DNA of 64,000 nt from Natrinema marinum (GTDB taxonomy: Archaea > Halobacteriota > Halobacteria > Halobacteriales > Natrialbaceae), in NCBI RefSeq assembly GCF_024296685.1, contig NZ_CP100763.1, forward strand, positions 62,001 through 126,000. Reading direction: 5' to 3'. Below the pieces are notes generated by a model. It was given only the letters and a program-made list of their open reading frames with translations. It searched no databases and had not been told where the DNA came from. Below, in pieces: positions 50,486 through 58,409 of this stretch; within the stretch, counting starts at the first letter, position 1, and the number at the start of each line of letters is the position of its first letter. Made by a program: the position numbers and the translations under genes.

Positions 50486-51052
50486 ATGATTGGTAAATAC
50501 GCATTCTGTCCGACCAGCGGTGCCTCTCTCTCGCGAGAGGTCCACTACGACGAACGCGGCCGTCCGGAACGCGTTCCCCAGTCCGATGACCTCTCGCCGA
50601 ACGCGACACTCGATGCGCCGCTCACGACGGGGAAACGGCGGTCGTCGAGGCGCGCCCTCGTGACCTATTTCCGGCGGTGTCATCGCCGACACGCCGACCC
50701 CGACGACGACCTCGACCGTCGCGCGGCACTCGCGATCGGGCGGCTCAAGCGGACGGCGACGGGACGCCAGGAGCGCGATCTCGTCGTCTGGTACGCGCTC
50801 GGTGACCGCCTCGCTCACGATGGGTTCGACGTAGACTGGATGACGGCACACGCCGAACCACGGTGTCCGGCCTGTGGCGGCCCACTGACCTACGTCGTCG
50901 GTCCCGATGGACCGATCGGCCGCTGTGCCGGCTCGTGCGACGACGCCGGCGACGATCGTCTCGAGACGATTCGGGAGACCGTCCGCTCGCTCTTCGCGCA
51001 AACCTTCCCCGATGACCCGACCCCAGCGACCGATGCGCTCGAATTGCTGTGA
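50486..51052 (+). CDS. zinc-ribbon protein heading a DUF389 cluster
   Basis: A 188-residue protein. A basic N-terminal third is followed by an acidic helical part ('LDRRAALAIGRLKRTATGRQERDLVVWYALGDRLAHDGFDVDWM') and a zinc-ribbon-like set with CPAC near 130 and a second Cys pair near 152-156 (RCAGSC). Start uncertain: ATG 50486 is chosen; GTG 50408 would add 26 residues and lies near a TATA box at about 50381-50393. Its stop lies 50 nt before the DUF389 gene, so it opens a four-gene cluster. Confidence 0.72.
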   Translation: MIGKYAFCPTSGASLSREVHYDERGRPERVPQSDDLSPNATLDAPLTTGKRRSSRRALVTYFRRCHRRHADPDDDLDRRAALAIGRLKRTATGRQERDLVVWYALGDRLAHDGFDVDWMTAHAEPRCPACGGPLTYVVGPDGPIGRCAGSCDDAGDDRLETIRETVRSLFAQTFPDDPTPATDALELL

Positions 51053-51102
51053 TCGACCGCGACGGTCGTCGCCGGACCGGCTCTCCCACGGACACGTCGA
51101 AC

Positions 51103-52116
51103 ATGCGTCTGCTGACGGTGCTTACCTCGTCGGCGTCGAGTACCGACGAGGTCACGGCCATCATCGACCGCCACGACCTCGAGTACAGTCTCACCGACCA
51201 CGCCGACGGCGAGAGTCGGACGATCACGGTGCCCGCCCCCGCACACGCGGTCGAACCGCTCGAGGACGATCTGGCGGCGGTCGAGGGCGACGTGGCCATC
51301 GTCGTCGAGGAGCCGATGGCGATCGTGGGGCGGGGCTGGGACGACTCGCCGCCCGACGGGCGACGCGAGTGGCTGTCCTTCGAGCGCATTTCGCGCAGCG
51401 AGTTGCGGTCGAAAGCGCAGTCGCAACTCCCCTCGCTCGTCATCTTCGCCGCGATGACGGCGATCAGCGGGGTCGTCGCGACCACCGGCGTCCTGCTGAA
51501 CTCGCTCGCCGTCCTGGTCGGCGCGATGGTGATCGCGCCGCTGCTCGGGCCGGCGATGGCCTCGAGCGCCGCGACGGTGCTGGACGAACGATCGCTGTTC
51601 GTCCGCGGCGTCAAACACCAGCTGGTCGGCATGGGCGTCGCGACGACGAGCGCCCTCGCGTTCGCGATCTTCGCGCGGACCTCGCGAGTCATCACGGGCG
51701 CGGTCGACTTACAGGCGAGTCTCGGGCTCGGCAGCCACGGCCTGCCGCCGTCGCTGCTGGTGACCGTCGCGGTCTGCTCGGGCATCGCCGGCGGCCTCGG
51801 CATGGCGACGACCGGGATCACCGATCTCATCGGCGTGATGATCGCGGCCGCGATCATGCCGCCCATCGGCGTCGTCGGCGTCGGCGTCGCCTGGGGCCAG
51901 CCCGAAGCGGTGCTAGGCTCGCTCGTCGTCGTCGCGGTCAACGTCATCGCCATCAACGTCGGCGCGATCGCGACCCTCTGGACCGTCGGCTTTCACCCCT
52001 CGGACCGATCGCGCATCAGGACCACCAGGGGCGCCATCATCAGACGGGTGTTCGTCCTGACCGGCCTGCTACTGCTCTCGATTCGCCTCCTCGAGGCCGT
52101 CTCGAACGGCCTCTGA
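51103..52116 (+). CDS. DUF389 (TIGR00341) membrane protein
   Basis: A 337-residue protein. Residues 1-95 are a soluble alpha/beta (ACT-like) domain ('MRLLTVLTSSASSTDEVTAIIDRHDLEYS'), and five to six hydrophobic segments cover about 125-310. 'LNSLAVLVGAMVIAPLLGPAMASSAA' near 145-170 is the DUF389 signature. The function of this family is unknown; transport or membrane sensing is usually suggested. It ends 24 nt before the next gene, so the cluster is an operon. The start at 51103 fits the first beta strand. Confidence 0.9.
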   Translation: MRLLTVLTSSASSTDEVTAIIDRHDLEYSLTDHADGESRTITVPAPAHAVEPLEDDLAAVEGDVAIVVEEPMAIVGRGWDDSPPDGRREWLSFERISRSELRSKAQSQLPSLVIFAAMTAISGVVATTGVLLNSLAVLVGAMVIAPLLGPAMASSAATVLDERSLFVRGVKHQLVGMGVATTSALAFAIFARTSRVITGAVDLQASLGLGSHGLPPSLLVTVAVCSGIAGGLGMATTGITDLIGVMIAAAIMPPIGVVGVGVAWGQPEAVLGSLVVVAVNVIAINVGAIATLWTVGFHPSDRSRIRTTRGAIIRRVFVLTGLLLLSIRLLEAVSNGL

Positions 52117-52140
52117 ACTCCTTTGAAACGATTCATCTCC

Positions 52141-53571
52141 ATGACTGACGATCCTTCATCACCGACCGCCGACCGGGAGTCCGATCCGGAACCGACCGCG
52201 GGGCCCCGTCCAGACGGGCCTCCCGAACCACCGCGCGACGGTCGCTCGAGCGACGAGACGGACGGGCGACCCGACTACGAGGACCACGTCGATCGCGCGG
52301 GCAGCTCCGACCGCGACGACAGCGACGACTCGCCGCTCGGCGTCTCCCTCGTCGGCTACGTCCTCCGGCTGACGGTCGCCGCGATCGCGGCCGGCGCCCG
52401 CCTGTGCTGGGCGGGGGTTCAGTTCGGCGCACAGTACTTGACTGATACCCGGTCGCGGCGGCGCGCTCGCCGGTGGCTCCTGCTCGAGGGCGACCGGCGG
52501 GTGATCGTCGGCGGCTTCGTCACCGGGATCTTCGCGCTCGCGCTCGTTCTCGGCGTCAGCGACGTTATCGGCGTCAGAGAGAGCCGGTTCGTGACGACGA
52601 TGTTCAGCACGATGATCGCGGGGCTGTTCTCGTTCATTCCGATCGTCGTCGCGGTCAATCAGTTAATCATCTCGCGGCTGTTCGGTACGCCCGATCGCCT
52701 CACCGATCGCATCGCCGGCGTCCACGAGTTCCGCAGCCGGGTCGAGGCCCAGACCGAAGGCGACGGCGTCAGCCCGACCGACCCCGCCCCGTTCCTGGCC
52801 CGGCTGGCCGGGACGCTCGGCAGCCGCGCCGACGAACTCGCGACCGTCTGCGAGGAGCTACAGCGCCCCGCGGCGGGCGACGGCGAGCGGAGTACCGTCG
52901 CCGCCGACGGGGACGACGTGCCGATCTCGGCCCTCGAGTCGATCCGCGGCTTCGCGGCGCGCACGCGCGACCACACGACGGCCCTCTCGTCGCGACTCTC
53001 CGGGGAGACGGAATCGGTCTTCGCGGTCGTCCTCCCGACGATCGATCACGACTACGCCGGCGCGGCCAACGAGGCGCGGCGGCTCCACCGGCGCTTCGAC
53101 GGGGAGCTGTCCGACCGCGCCGAAGCGTTGCTCTCGGAGATTCGAGAACTGTTCGTCACCGCGGACGCGACCCGGCAGTACTTCACGACGATCTACCTCC
53201 AGCGCGAACTCGCGCGGCTGTCGCGGCTGATCACTTACAGCGGCACCGCCGCGATCCTGCTCTCGTCGCTGGTCATCATGATCCACGCGAGCGGCTATCC
53301 GCCGGTGGCCTTCGAGGGGTGGCTGCTCGTCCTCGTGAGCCTCGCGCTCGCGGTCGCCTTCAGCCCGCTCGCGGTGCTGTTCGCCTACGTCGTCCGGATC
53401 TCCGCGATCCTCATGCGGACCTCCGCGCCGGGGGCGTTTACCCCGCCGGGCGGCTTCCACGAGTCACACGGCTCCGCCGGCGCGACCCGACCGGCCGACA
53501 TGGGCGGCCCGGCTCGGGCCGCCGACGCTGATACGGCGGCCGAGGCGCGCTCGAGCCAGCCCGAGCCATGA
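52141..53571 (+). CDS. four-helix integral membrane protein, paralogue of the protein at 3187
   Basis: A 476-residue protein. The first 60 residues are acidic, Pro/Ser-rich and disordered. A short hydrophobic helix near 70-90 is followed by two helices near 120-140 and 155-180, then a helical soluble domain (about 195-345) and two helices near 355-378 and 385-415. The soluble-to-helix junction (TRQYFTTIYLQRELARLSRLITY) aligns with the protein at 3187-4224, so both belong to one family. No catalytic motif is seen. The stop overlaps the start of the propeller lipoprotein by ATGA. Confidence 0.85.
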   Translation: MTDDPSSPTADRESDPEPTAGPRPDGPPEPPRDGRSSDETDGRPDYEDHVDRAGSSDRDDSDDSPLGVSLVGYVLRLTVAAIAAGARLCWAGVQFGAQYLTDTRSRRRARRWLLLEGDRRVIVGGFVTGIFALALVLGVSDVIGVRESRFVTTMFSTMIAGLFSFIPIVVAVNQLIISRLFGTPDRLTDRIAGVHEFRSRVEAQTEGDGVSPTDPAPFLARLAGTLGSRADELATVCEELQRPAAGDGERSTVAADGDDVPISALESIRGFAARTRDHTTALSSRLSGETESVFAVVLPTIDHDYAGAANEARRLHRRFDGELSDRAEALLSEIRELFVTADATRQYFTTIYLQRELARLSRLITYSGTAAILLSSLVIMIHASGYPPVAFEGWLLVLVSLALAVAFSPLAVLFAYVVRISAILMRTSAPGAFTPPGGFHESHGSAGATRPADMGGPARAADADTAAEARSSQPEP

Positions 53572-54539
53572 CCGGCCGGTTCCACTCCAGACGCCGCTTC
53601 CTCTCGACGATCGGCGCCGCCGCCGGCTCGCTGGCGCTGGCCGGCTGCGGCGGCCCCGACAGCCAGTGGATCGCCGCCGACGTGCCCACCGACGCGGCGC
53701 TGTACGACGTCGTGCCGACGGCCGAAGGTACCTACGCGGTCGGCGAGGACGGCGTCGTCCTCGCCCGCGAGGGCGGCGACTGGACCGTCGCACTCGAGCA
53801 CGGCCTCTCGGGAGCTGGCGACGGGCTCCGTACCGCTGCGGTCACGAGCAACGGCCGAGCGCTGTGGACCGCCGGCGACAGCGGCGCGCTCGGGCTGTAC
53901 GACGTGGTCGCCGACCGCGCCGTCGACTTCTCGGCGCCGCTCGAGAAGACCACCTCCTGGACGGCGATCGCGGCCGCTGGACTGGCCGGCGACGAGCGAA
54001 TCACGGCCATCAACAGCTCCGGCGAACTCCTCCGTGGCCGGCGCGACGGTGCGGACGTCTCGTGGGGCGACGTGAGCGAACCGGGCAGCGGCTCGAGCGT
54101 CACCGACATCGCGCTCACGTCGCTGGCCTACGGCTACATCGTCGACACCGACGGCGGCGTCTTCGAGTCCCGCGACGGCGGCGTCACCTGGACCCGCATC
54201 GGGATCGACGGCGCGGGCGTCGACTTCGCGGCGGTCGCGGCGATCGACAGCGGCCACGTCACGGTCGCCGGCGGCAACGGCGCCGTTTACGGCTACAACG
54301 GCGTCGATTGGTCGCGGACGACGCTGGGCGAGCAGCCGATCGCGGCGCTCGCGCGGGACCGCGACACCGCGCTGGCGGTCTCCGCGTCGGGGGTCATCTA
54401 CGAGCGCAGCTTCGACGGCTGGGAACCGCTCGTCCGCCTCCGGCCGGGCAACGACCTGCACGCGGTCGCGCTCGGGACCGCTCGCTCACCGCAACTCGTC
54501 GTCGGCGAGTCGGGAACGGTGTTCGAACGGCGGTACTGA
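53568..54539 (+). CDS. Tat-exported beta-propeller lipoprotein (YCF48-like)
   Basis: A 323-residue protein. A twin-arginine signal (SRRRFLSTIG, residues 7-16) and lipobox AGC near 26 put it on the outer face of the membrane. The mature part has about six blades with 'GDSGALGLYDVV', 'VFESRDGGVTWTRIG' and 'VYGYNGVDWSRTTLGEQPIAALARD', a YCF48-like propeller. It is a paralogue of the cytoplasmic propeller at 41496-42743. It overlaps the membrane protein gene by ATGA, so a physical complex with that protein is likely. Ligand or partner unknown. Confidence 0.88.
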   Translation: MTGRFHSRRRFLSTIGAAAGSLALAGCGGPDSQWIAADVPTDAALYDVVPTAEGTYAVGEDGVVLAREGGDWTVALEHGLSGAGDGLRTAAVTSNGRALWTAGDSGALGLYDVVADRAVDFSAPLEKTTSWTAIAAAGLAGDERITAINSSGELLRGRRDGADVSWGDVSEPGSGSSVTDIALTSLAYGYIVDTDGGVFESRDGGVTWTRIGIDGAGVDFAAVAAIDSGHVTVAGGNGAVYGYNGVDWSRTTLGEQPIAALARDRDTALAVSASGVIYERSFDGWEPLVRLRPGNDLHAVALGTARSPQLVVGESGTVFERRY

Positions 54540-54600
54540 GCGTCCGCTCGCGATTCGACTCTCTCCGCGGCAGTGACGAAGCGAGGGTGAACGACAGCGG

Positions 54601-54933
54601 TCACGCCCCGTCTCGTTCGACGTTCTGGCCCCAGTATCCGGAGTGTTTCCGAACGACGAGGTTGTCCTCGACCGGCAGTTGACACGACAACCGGAGCCCC
54701 GATTCGAGGCTGTGGGGCGGCAGTTTGAGACGACGGCGCTCTTGCCCCGCCGGATCGCTGACTTCACCCGAAACGATTTCCACGGCGCACGTTCCGCAGA
54801 ATCCGTTGCCGCGGCAGTTCGTGTACCGTGCGCTCCCGTTGTGCGGCGAGAGGCCCGCGTCGAGCAGCGCCTGACGGAGGTTCTCTCCGGTCTCGGCGTC
54901 GATCGTCTCACCCTCGAATTCGATCGTGGGCAT
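54601..54933 (-). CDS. 2Fe-2S ferredoxin
   Basis: A 110-residue ferredoxin of the adrenodoxin/plant-type fold. The cluster ligands are Cys40, Cys46, Cys49 (CRGNGFCGTC) and Cys84 (LSCQ). It carries electrons for oxidoreductases or P450-type enzymes; no such partner is adjacent. The start at 54933 is chosen because the fold begins MPTIEFEGETID; an upstream in-frame start adds 32 unrelated residues. Divergent from gatB with about 155 nt between them. Confidence 0.92.
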   Translation of the reverse strand: MPTIEFEGETIDAETGENLRQALLDAGLSPHNGSARYTNCRGNGFCGTCAVEIVSGEVSDPAGQERRRLKLPPHSLESGLRLSCQLPVEDNLVVRKHSGYWGQNVERDGA

Positions 54934-55088
54934 GCAACACCGTGCCACGTCCAGCCACAAATACGTGCGACCGACCCGCGCCGCCGAGACGATTTCGGCG
55001 GCAGCAGACGGTCGGTTCCGGGCCGGCACCGGACGCCCGCGAGTCCGTCCCGTTACGTTTTACCCCGCCCGGCTCGAATCGAGGCGCA

Positions 55089-56585
55089 ATGACTGCCCAG
55101 ACCGTCCAGCAGGGCGACCTCGTCACCGTCATCGGGCTCGAGGTCCACGTCCAGCTGGAGACCGACACGAAGATCTTCTGTGGCTGCTCGACCGAGCCGA
55201 CCGACGGGCCAAACGAGAACGTCTGCCCGGTCTGTCTCGGGCTGCCCGGCGCGCTGCCGGTCCTCAACGAGGCCGCCGTCGAAGCCGCCGTCAAGATCGG
55301 GAAGGCGATCGACGCCGACATCCCCGAGGAGACGCGGTTCCACCGGAAGAACTACTACTACCCCGACTTGCCCAAGAACTTCCAGATCACCCAGTACGAC
55401 GAGCCGATCTGTCAGGAGGGGGAACTCGAGATCTCCGTCGAAGGCACTCGGCGCTCCGTCGAGATCGAGCGCGCTCATTTGGAGGAGGACCCGGGCAGCC
55501 TCCAGCACGTCGGCGGCGGTGGCGGCATCGACTCCGCGGAGTACACCCTCGTCGACTACAACCGCGCGGGGACGCCGCTGATGGAGATCGTCACCGCGCC
55601 GGACTTCCGCAGTCCGAGCGAAGTGCGGGCTTTCCTCGCCGAACTCGAGGAGGTCCTCGAGTATCTGGGCGTGTTCGACGCCGAGCGCGACGGCAGCCTG
55701 CGGATCGACGCGAACCTCTCGATCATCCCCGAAGAAGAGATCGAGGGCGACGACACCGACGACATCGGAATGGACGCGCTCGAGGCGGCCAACCGGACGG
55801 AGGTCAAGAACATCTCGAGCCACAAGGGCGCGGAGAAGGCCCTGGCCTACGAGGAGACCCGCCAGAAGAACGCGATCCAGCGCGGCCGCGCGGTCGAACA
55901 GGAGACCCGCCACTGGGACGAGAGCCGGGGGATCACGGTCTCGATGCGCTCGAAGGAAGAAGAGAAGGACTATCGCTACTTCGAGGAGGCCGACCTCCCG
56001 CCGCTTCGCGTCTCGGGCTGGAAAGACGAGATCGCGATCCCGGAACTCCCCTCGGCCCGCCGCGAGCGGTTCCAGGCGGAGTACGGCCTGAGCGAGGAGG
56101 CCGCCTCGAAGCTCACCTCGACGAAGCAGGTCGCCGACTTCTACGAGGACGTCGCCGGCGAGTTCGACCCCGACCTCGCCGCCACCTGGGTCGCGGACAA
56201 CCTGCTCGGCGAACTCAACTACCGTGACATCGAGATCACCGAGATCGAAGGCCGACTCGAGGAGATCACCCGGCTGGTCGAACTCGTCGCCGAGGACGAG
56301 ATCACGGCGAAGAACGCCCGCGAGACGGTGCTGCGGTCGATGCTCGACGACGGCCGGACGCCCGACGACGTCGTCGCCGAGGAAGGACTGGGCAAGACCG
56401 GCGAAGACGAGGTCCAGCAGGCGGTCGTCGAGGCGATCGACGAGAACCCTGGTGCCGTCGACGACTACGAATCCGGCGACGACGGTGCGATCAACTTCCT
56501 CGTCGGACAGGTCATGCAAAAGACCGGCGGGAGCGCGGACCCGGGCGACGTAAACCAGTTGCTGCGGACCGAACTCGAGGAGTAG
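55089..56585 (+). CDS. gatB: aspartyl/glutamyl-tRNA amidotransferase subunit B
   Basis: A 498-residue enzyme. It starts 'MTAQTVQQGDLVTVIGLEVHVQLETDTKIFC' and has 'NVCPVCLGLPGALPVLN' near 40, 'FHRKNYYYPDLPKNFQITQYD' near 82, and 'AHLEEDPG' near 131. The 'DYNRAGTPLMEIVT' and C-terminal tail domains (YqeY-like, about 340-498) are typical of GatB. With GatC and GatA it amidates Asp-tRNA(Asn) or Glu-tRNA(Gln), which archaea need. GatA and GatC genes are not beside it, as usual in haloarchaea. The ATG at 55089 gives the family length. Confidence 0.97.
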   Translation: MTAQTVQQGDLVTVIGLEVHVQLETDTKIFCGCSTEPTDGPNENVCPVCLGLPGALPVLNEAAVEAAVKIGKAIDADIPEETRFHRKNYYYPDLPKNFQITQYDEPICQEGELEISVEGTRRSVEIERAHLEEDPGSLQHVGGGGGIDSAEYTLVDYNRAGTPLMEIVTAPDFRSPSEVRAFLAELEEVLEYLGVFDAERDGSLRIDANLSIIPEEEIEGDDTDDIGMDALEAANRTEVKNISSHKGAEKALAYEETRQKNAIQRGRAVEQETRHWDESRGITVSMRSKEEEKDYRYFEEADLPPLRVSGWKDEIAIPELPSARRERFQAEYGLSEEAASKLTSTKQVADFYEDVAGEFDPDLAATWVADNLLGELNYRDIEITEIEGRLEEITRLVELVAEDEITAKNARETVLRSMLDDGRTPDDVVAEEGLGKTGEDEVQQAVVEAIDENPGAVDDYESGDDGAINFLVGQVMQKTGGSADPGDVNQLLRTELEE

Positions 56586-56632
56586 CAGCCTTTCGGGGCG
56601 AGCGAAAAAACCGAGCGTCGAACGCGAGCGGC

Positions 56633-57760
56633 TCAGGCCGTCGTTCGCGGCTCGGGACGGTCGCCCATCGTGACGCTGACGGTTTGGCGCTCCCCGTCCC
56701 GGATGACGGTCATGTCGACGGTCTGTCCGGGTCGCGTCTCGGTCAACACGTACCCGAGGAGTTCTTCTCTCGTCTCTACGCTCTGATCGTCGATGCCGAC
56801 GATGACGTCACCGCCGACGGGCACCCGTTGCCGATTGACGATCTCGAAGCCGGTCGGTCCCTGTAGCTCTTCGCTGGCGGGCGAGCCGCGCAACACGCCG
56901 GCGACGTAGACGCCGCTGGTCGCGTTGAGGTCGTTCGCCTCGAGAATCGGCTGGGTGAGCGGCGCCGGGCGGATGCCGAGGTAGGGGTAGTCGTACGTGC
57001 CGTTCTCGATGAGTGCGGGGACGATCTGGTCGACGAGCGACGCCGAGATCGCGAAGCCGATGTTCTCGGCCCCGCCGGCCCGGTTGACGCCGGCGACCGT
57101 GCCGTTCCCACACAGGACGAGCGGTCCGCCGCTGTTCCCGGGGTTGATGGGGGCGTCGGTCTGAATCGTGTTCGGCAGCACGCCGGCCCGCGTGGGCATC
57201 GTCCGGTTGACGCCGCTGACGATGCCGGAGGTGATGGTGCTCTCGAGGCCGAACGGGCTACCCAGCGCCGCGACGCGCTCGCCCGGCCGTGGCGTCTCGT
57301 TGGCCACTGGAAGCGCTTCGGCGGACGCCGGCGTCTCGTTCACGCGGACGACCGCGAGGTCGGCGTACGCGGTCGCGCCGACGACCTGACCCGTGCTGAG
57401 GTTGCCCCCGCTGAACCGGACGCCGACGATTCCGCTCTCGTTGACGACGTGCTCGTTGGTCACGACGTAACTCGTCTCGTTTTCCTCGCTCCGGTCGAAC
57501 ACGAAGCCGGAGCCGAGCCCGCTCGCCGTCTGAATCTGAACGATCGAGTCGATCGTCCGGTCGTAGAGCTGTGCGTAGTTACACGTCCCGTCACCCGCCT
57601 GCTGGATCTGGCCGGTGCCTGCGTCGGTCGCGTTTGTCGTATTCTGGACCGCGGGCGACGGCTGTGCGCCCGCCGTCGACTGCCCCAGCGTCGCGACCGG
57701 GACACTCGCGACTGCAACGGTGATGACGAAAAGTAGCGTTAGCGTTTGTCTTGCGCCCAT
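56633..57760 (-). CDS. HtrA/DegP-type trypsin-like serine protease
   Basis: A 375-residue exported protease. A Sec signal peptide covers about residues 1-26 (AVASVPVATLG), with a Thr/Asn-rich linker after it. The protease domain (about 58-255) has the catalytic triad His104 (NEHVV), Asp134 (AYADLAVV) and Ser210 (NPGNSGGPL). A PDZ domain follows (about 265-362, 'VGGDVIVGIDDQSVETREELLGYVLTE'). Asn-rich sites (NETS, NTTNAT) could be N-glycosylated. It handles misfolded proteins outside the cell membrane or acts in regulated cleavage. ATG 57760 fits the signal peptide. Confidence 0.94.
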   Translation of the reverse strand: MGARQTLTLLFVITVAVASVPVATLGQSTAGAQPSPAVQNTTNATDAGTGQIQQAGDGTCNYAQLYDRTIDSIVQIQTASGLGSGFVFDRSEENETSYVVTNEHVVNESGIVGVRFSGGNLSTGQVVGATAYADLAVVRVNETPASAEALPVANETPRPGERVAALGSPFGLESTITSGIVSGVNRTMPTRAGVLPNTIQTDAPINPGNSGGPLVLCGNGTVAGVNRAGGAENIGFAISASLVDQIVPALIENGTYDYPYLGIRPAPLTQPILEANDLNATSGVYVAGVLRGSPASEELQGPTGFEIVNRQRVPVGGDVIVGIDDQSVETREELLGYVLTETRPGQTVDMTVIRDGERQTVSVTMGDRPEPRTTA

Positions 57761-58285
57761 GCCACACTGTTCGACACCGTGCCGGTGGAAAAAGGGGCGG
57801 CCAGCACTCGCTCCCGTGCGGCGATCGGGGAGCGACTACGCCGCCGACCCCTGTTCGCTGGTCCGTCCGATGTCCTCTCCGCTGGTTCCCTCGGCGGTAT
57901 CGGCAGATTGCAGGCCGAACTCTTCCGCCCACCTGCGCCAGTACTCGTCGTACCCCGCTTCAGACTCGCTGACGGTACTCCGACCCTGATCGATCCGCGA
58001 CAGATTGAGGTTGACCTCCTCGAGCAAGGGCTCGCCGACGACCCCGTCGAGGAGCCGACTGCCCGCGCCGAGAAGATCCTCGAAATCCTGCGCGAGCACG
58101 CCCCAGCCGTCGCTTGGTCGGTCAGCGCGCAGTTGTTCGGTGACCTCCACGGCATCTACATCGGCCACGACCCCGGCGAAGCCGACGCCCACCTCGATCA
58201 TTTCCGACACGACGGGGTCGTCGCGGCCGACGACGGTTACTATCAGTTAGAAGATATGCAGGTTACACTCGAGGAGATGCTCTAA
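57746..58285 (+). CDS. possible winged-helix protein (real part probably the C-terminal ~90 aa), overlapping a minus-strand frame
   Basis: The frame is open for 179 codons, but the first part overlaps the HtrA start and is Arg-rich, so the real start is downstream and not clear. The last 90 residues ('AEKILEILREHAPAVAWSVSA' to 'DDGYYQLEDMQVTLEEML') look like a small winged helix with a wing at 'DGYYQLED' and have typical GC3. No standard ATG or GTG lies between 57746 and there; a TTG near 57908 is one option. The minus-strand gene covers most of the same DNA. Confidence 0.35.
   Translation: MSCAHATLFDTVPVEKGAASTRSRAAIGERLRRRPLFAGPSDVLSAGSLGGIGRLQAELFRPPAPVLVVPRFRLADGTPTLIDPRQIEVDLLEQGLADDPVEEPTARAEKILEILREHAPAVAWSVSAQLFGDLHGIYIGHDPGEADAHLDHFRHDGVVAADDGYYQLEDMQVTLEEML
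57836..58210 (-). CDS. possible acidic helical protein, overlapping a plus-strand frame
   Basis: A 124-residue frame with acidic composition and no Lys, containing 'YDEYWRRWAEEFGLQSADT' near 84-102. Third-position GC is high in its C-terminal half (57836 to about 58070) and weaker in the N-terminal half, where the plus-strand frame looks better. It ends 75 nt before the HtrA start. No family is recognised. I cannot decide between this and the plus-strand alternative; both may be real in part. Confidence 0.4.
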   Translation of the reverse strand: MSEMIEVGVGFAGVVADVDAVEVTEQLRADRPSDGWGVLAQDFEDLLGAGSRLLDGVVGEPLLEEVNLNLSRIDQGRSTVSESEAGYDEYWRRWAEEFGLQSADTAEGTSGEDIGRTSEQGSAA

Positions 58286-58352
58286 TTCGCGCCGCTCGCC
58301 TACAACGGACCATCAGTGTATAGTTCACAAGATCCTTGCTAACTTCCTGCAT

Positions 58353-58363
58353 CTTTATTAAGG
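58353..58363 (+). promoter_or_regulatory. TATA-like box of the liv operon
   Basis: CTTTATTAAGG lies about 50 nt before the livK ATG, leaving a short leader. Confidence 0.5.
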
Positions 58364-58409
58364 GTGACTCGAAACTGGTGACTGAGAATCGGTAACTCAG
58401 TGACACACA

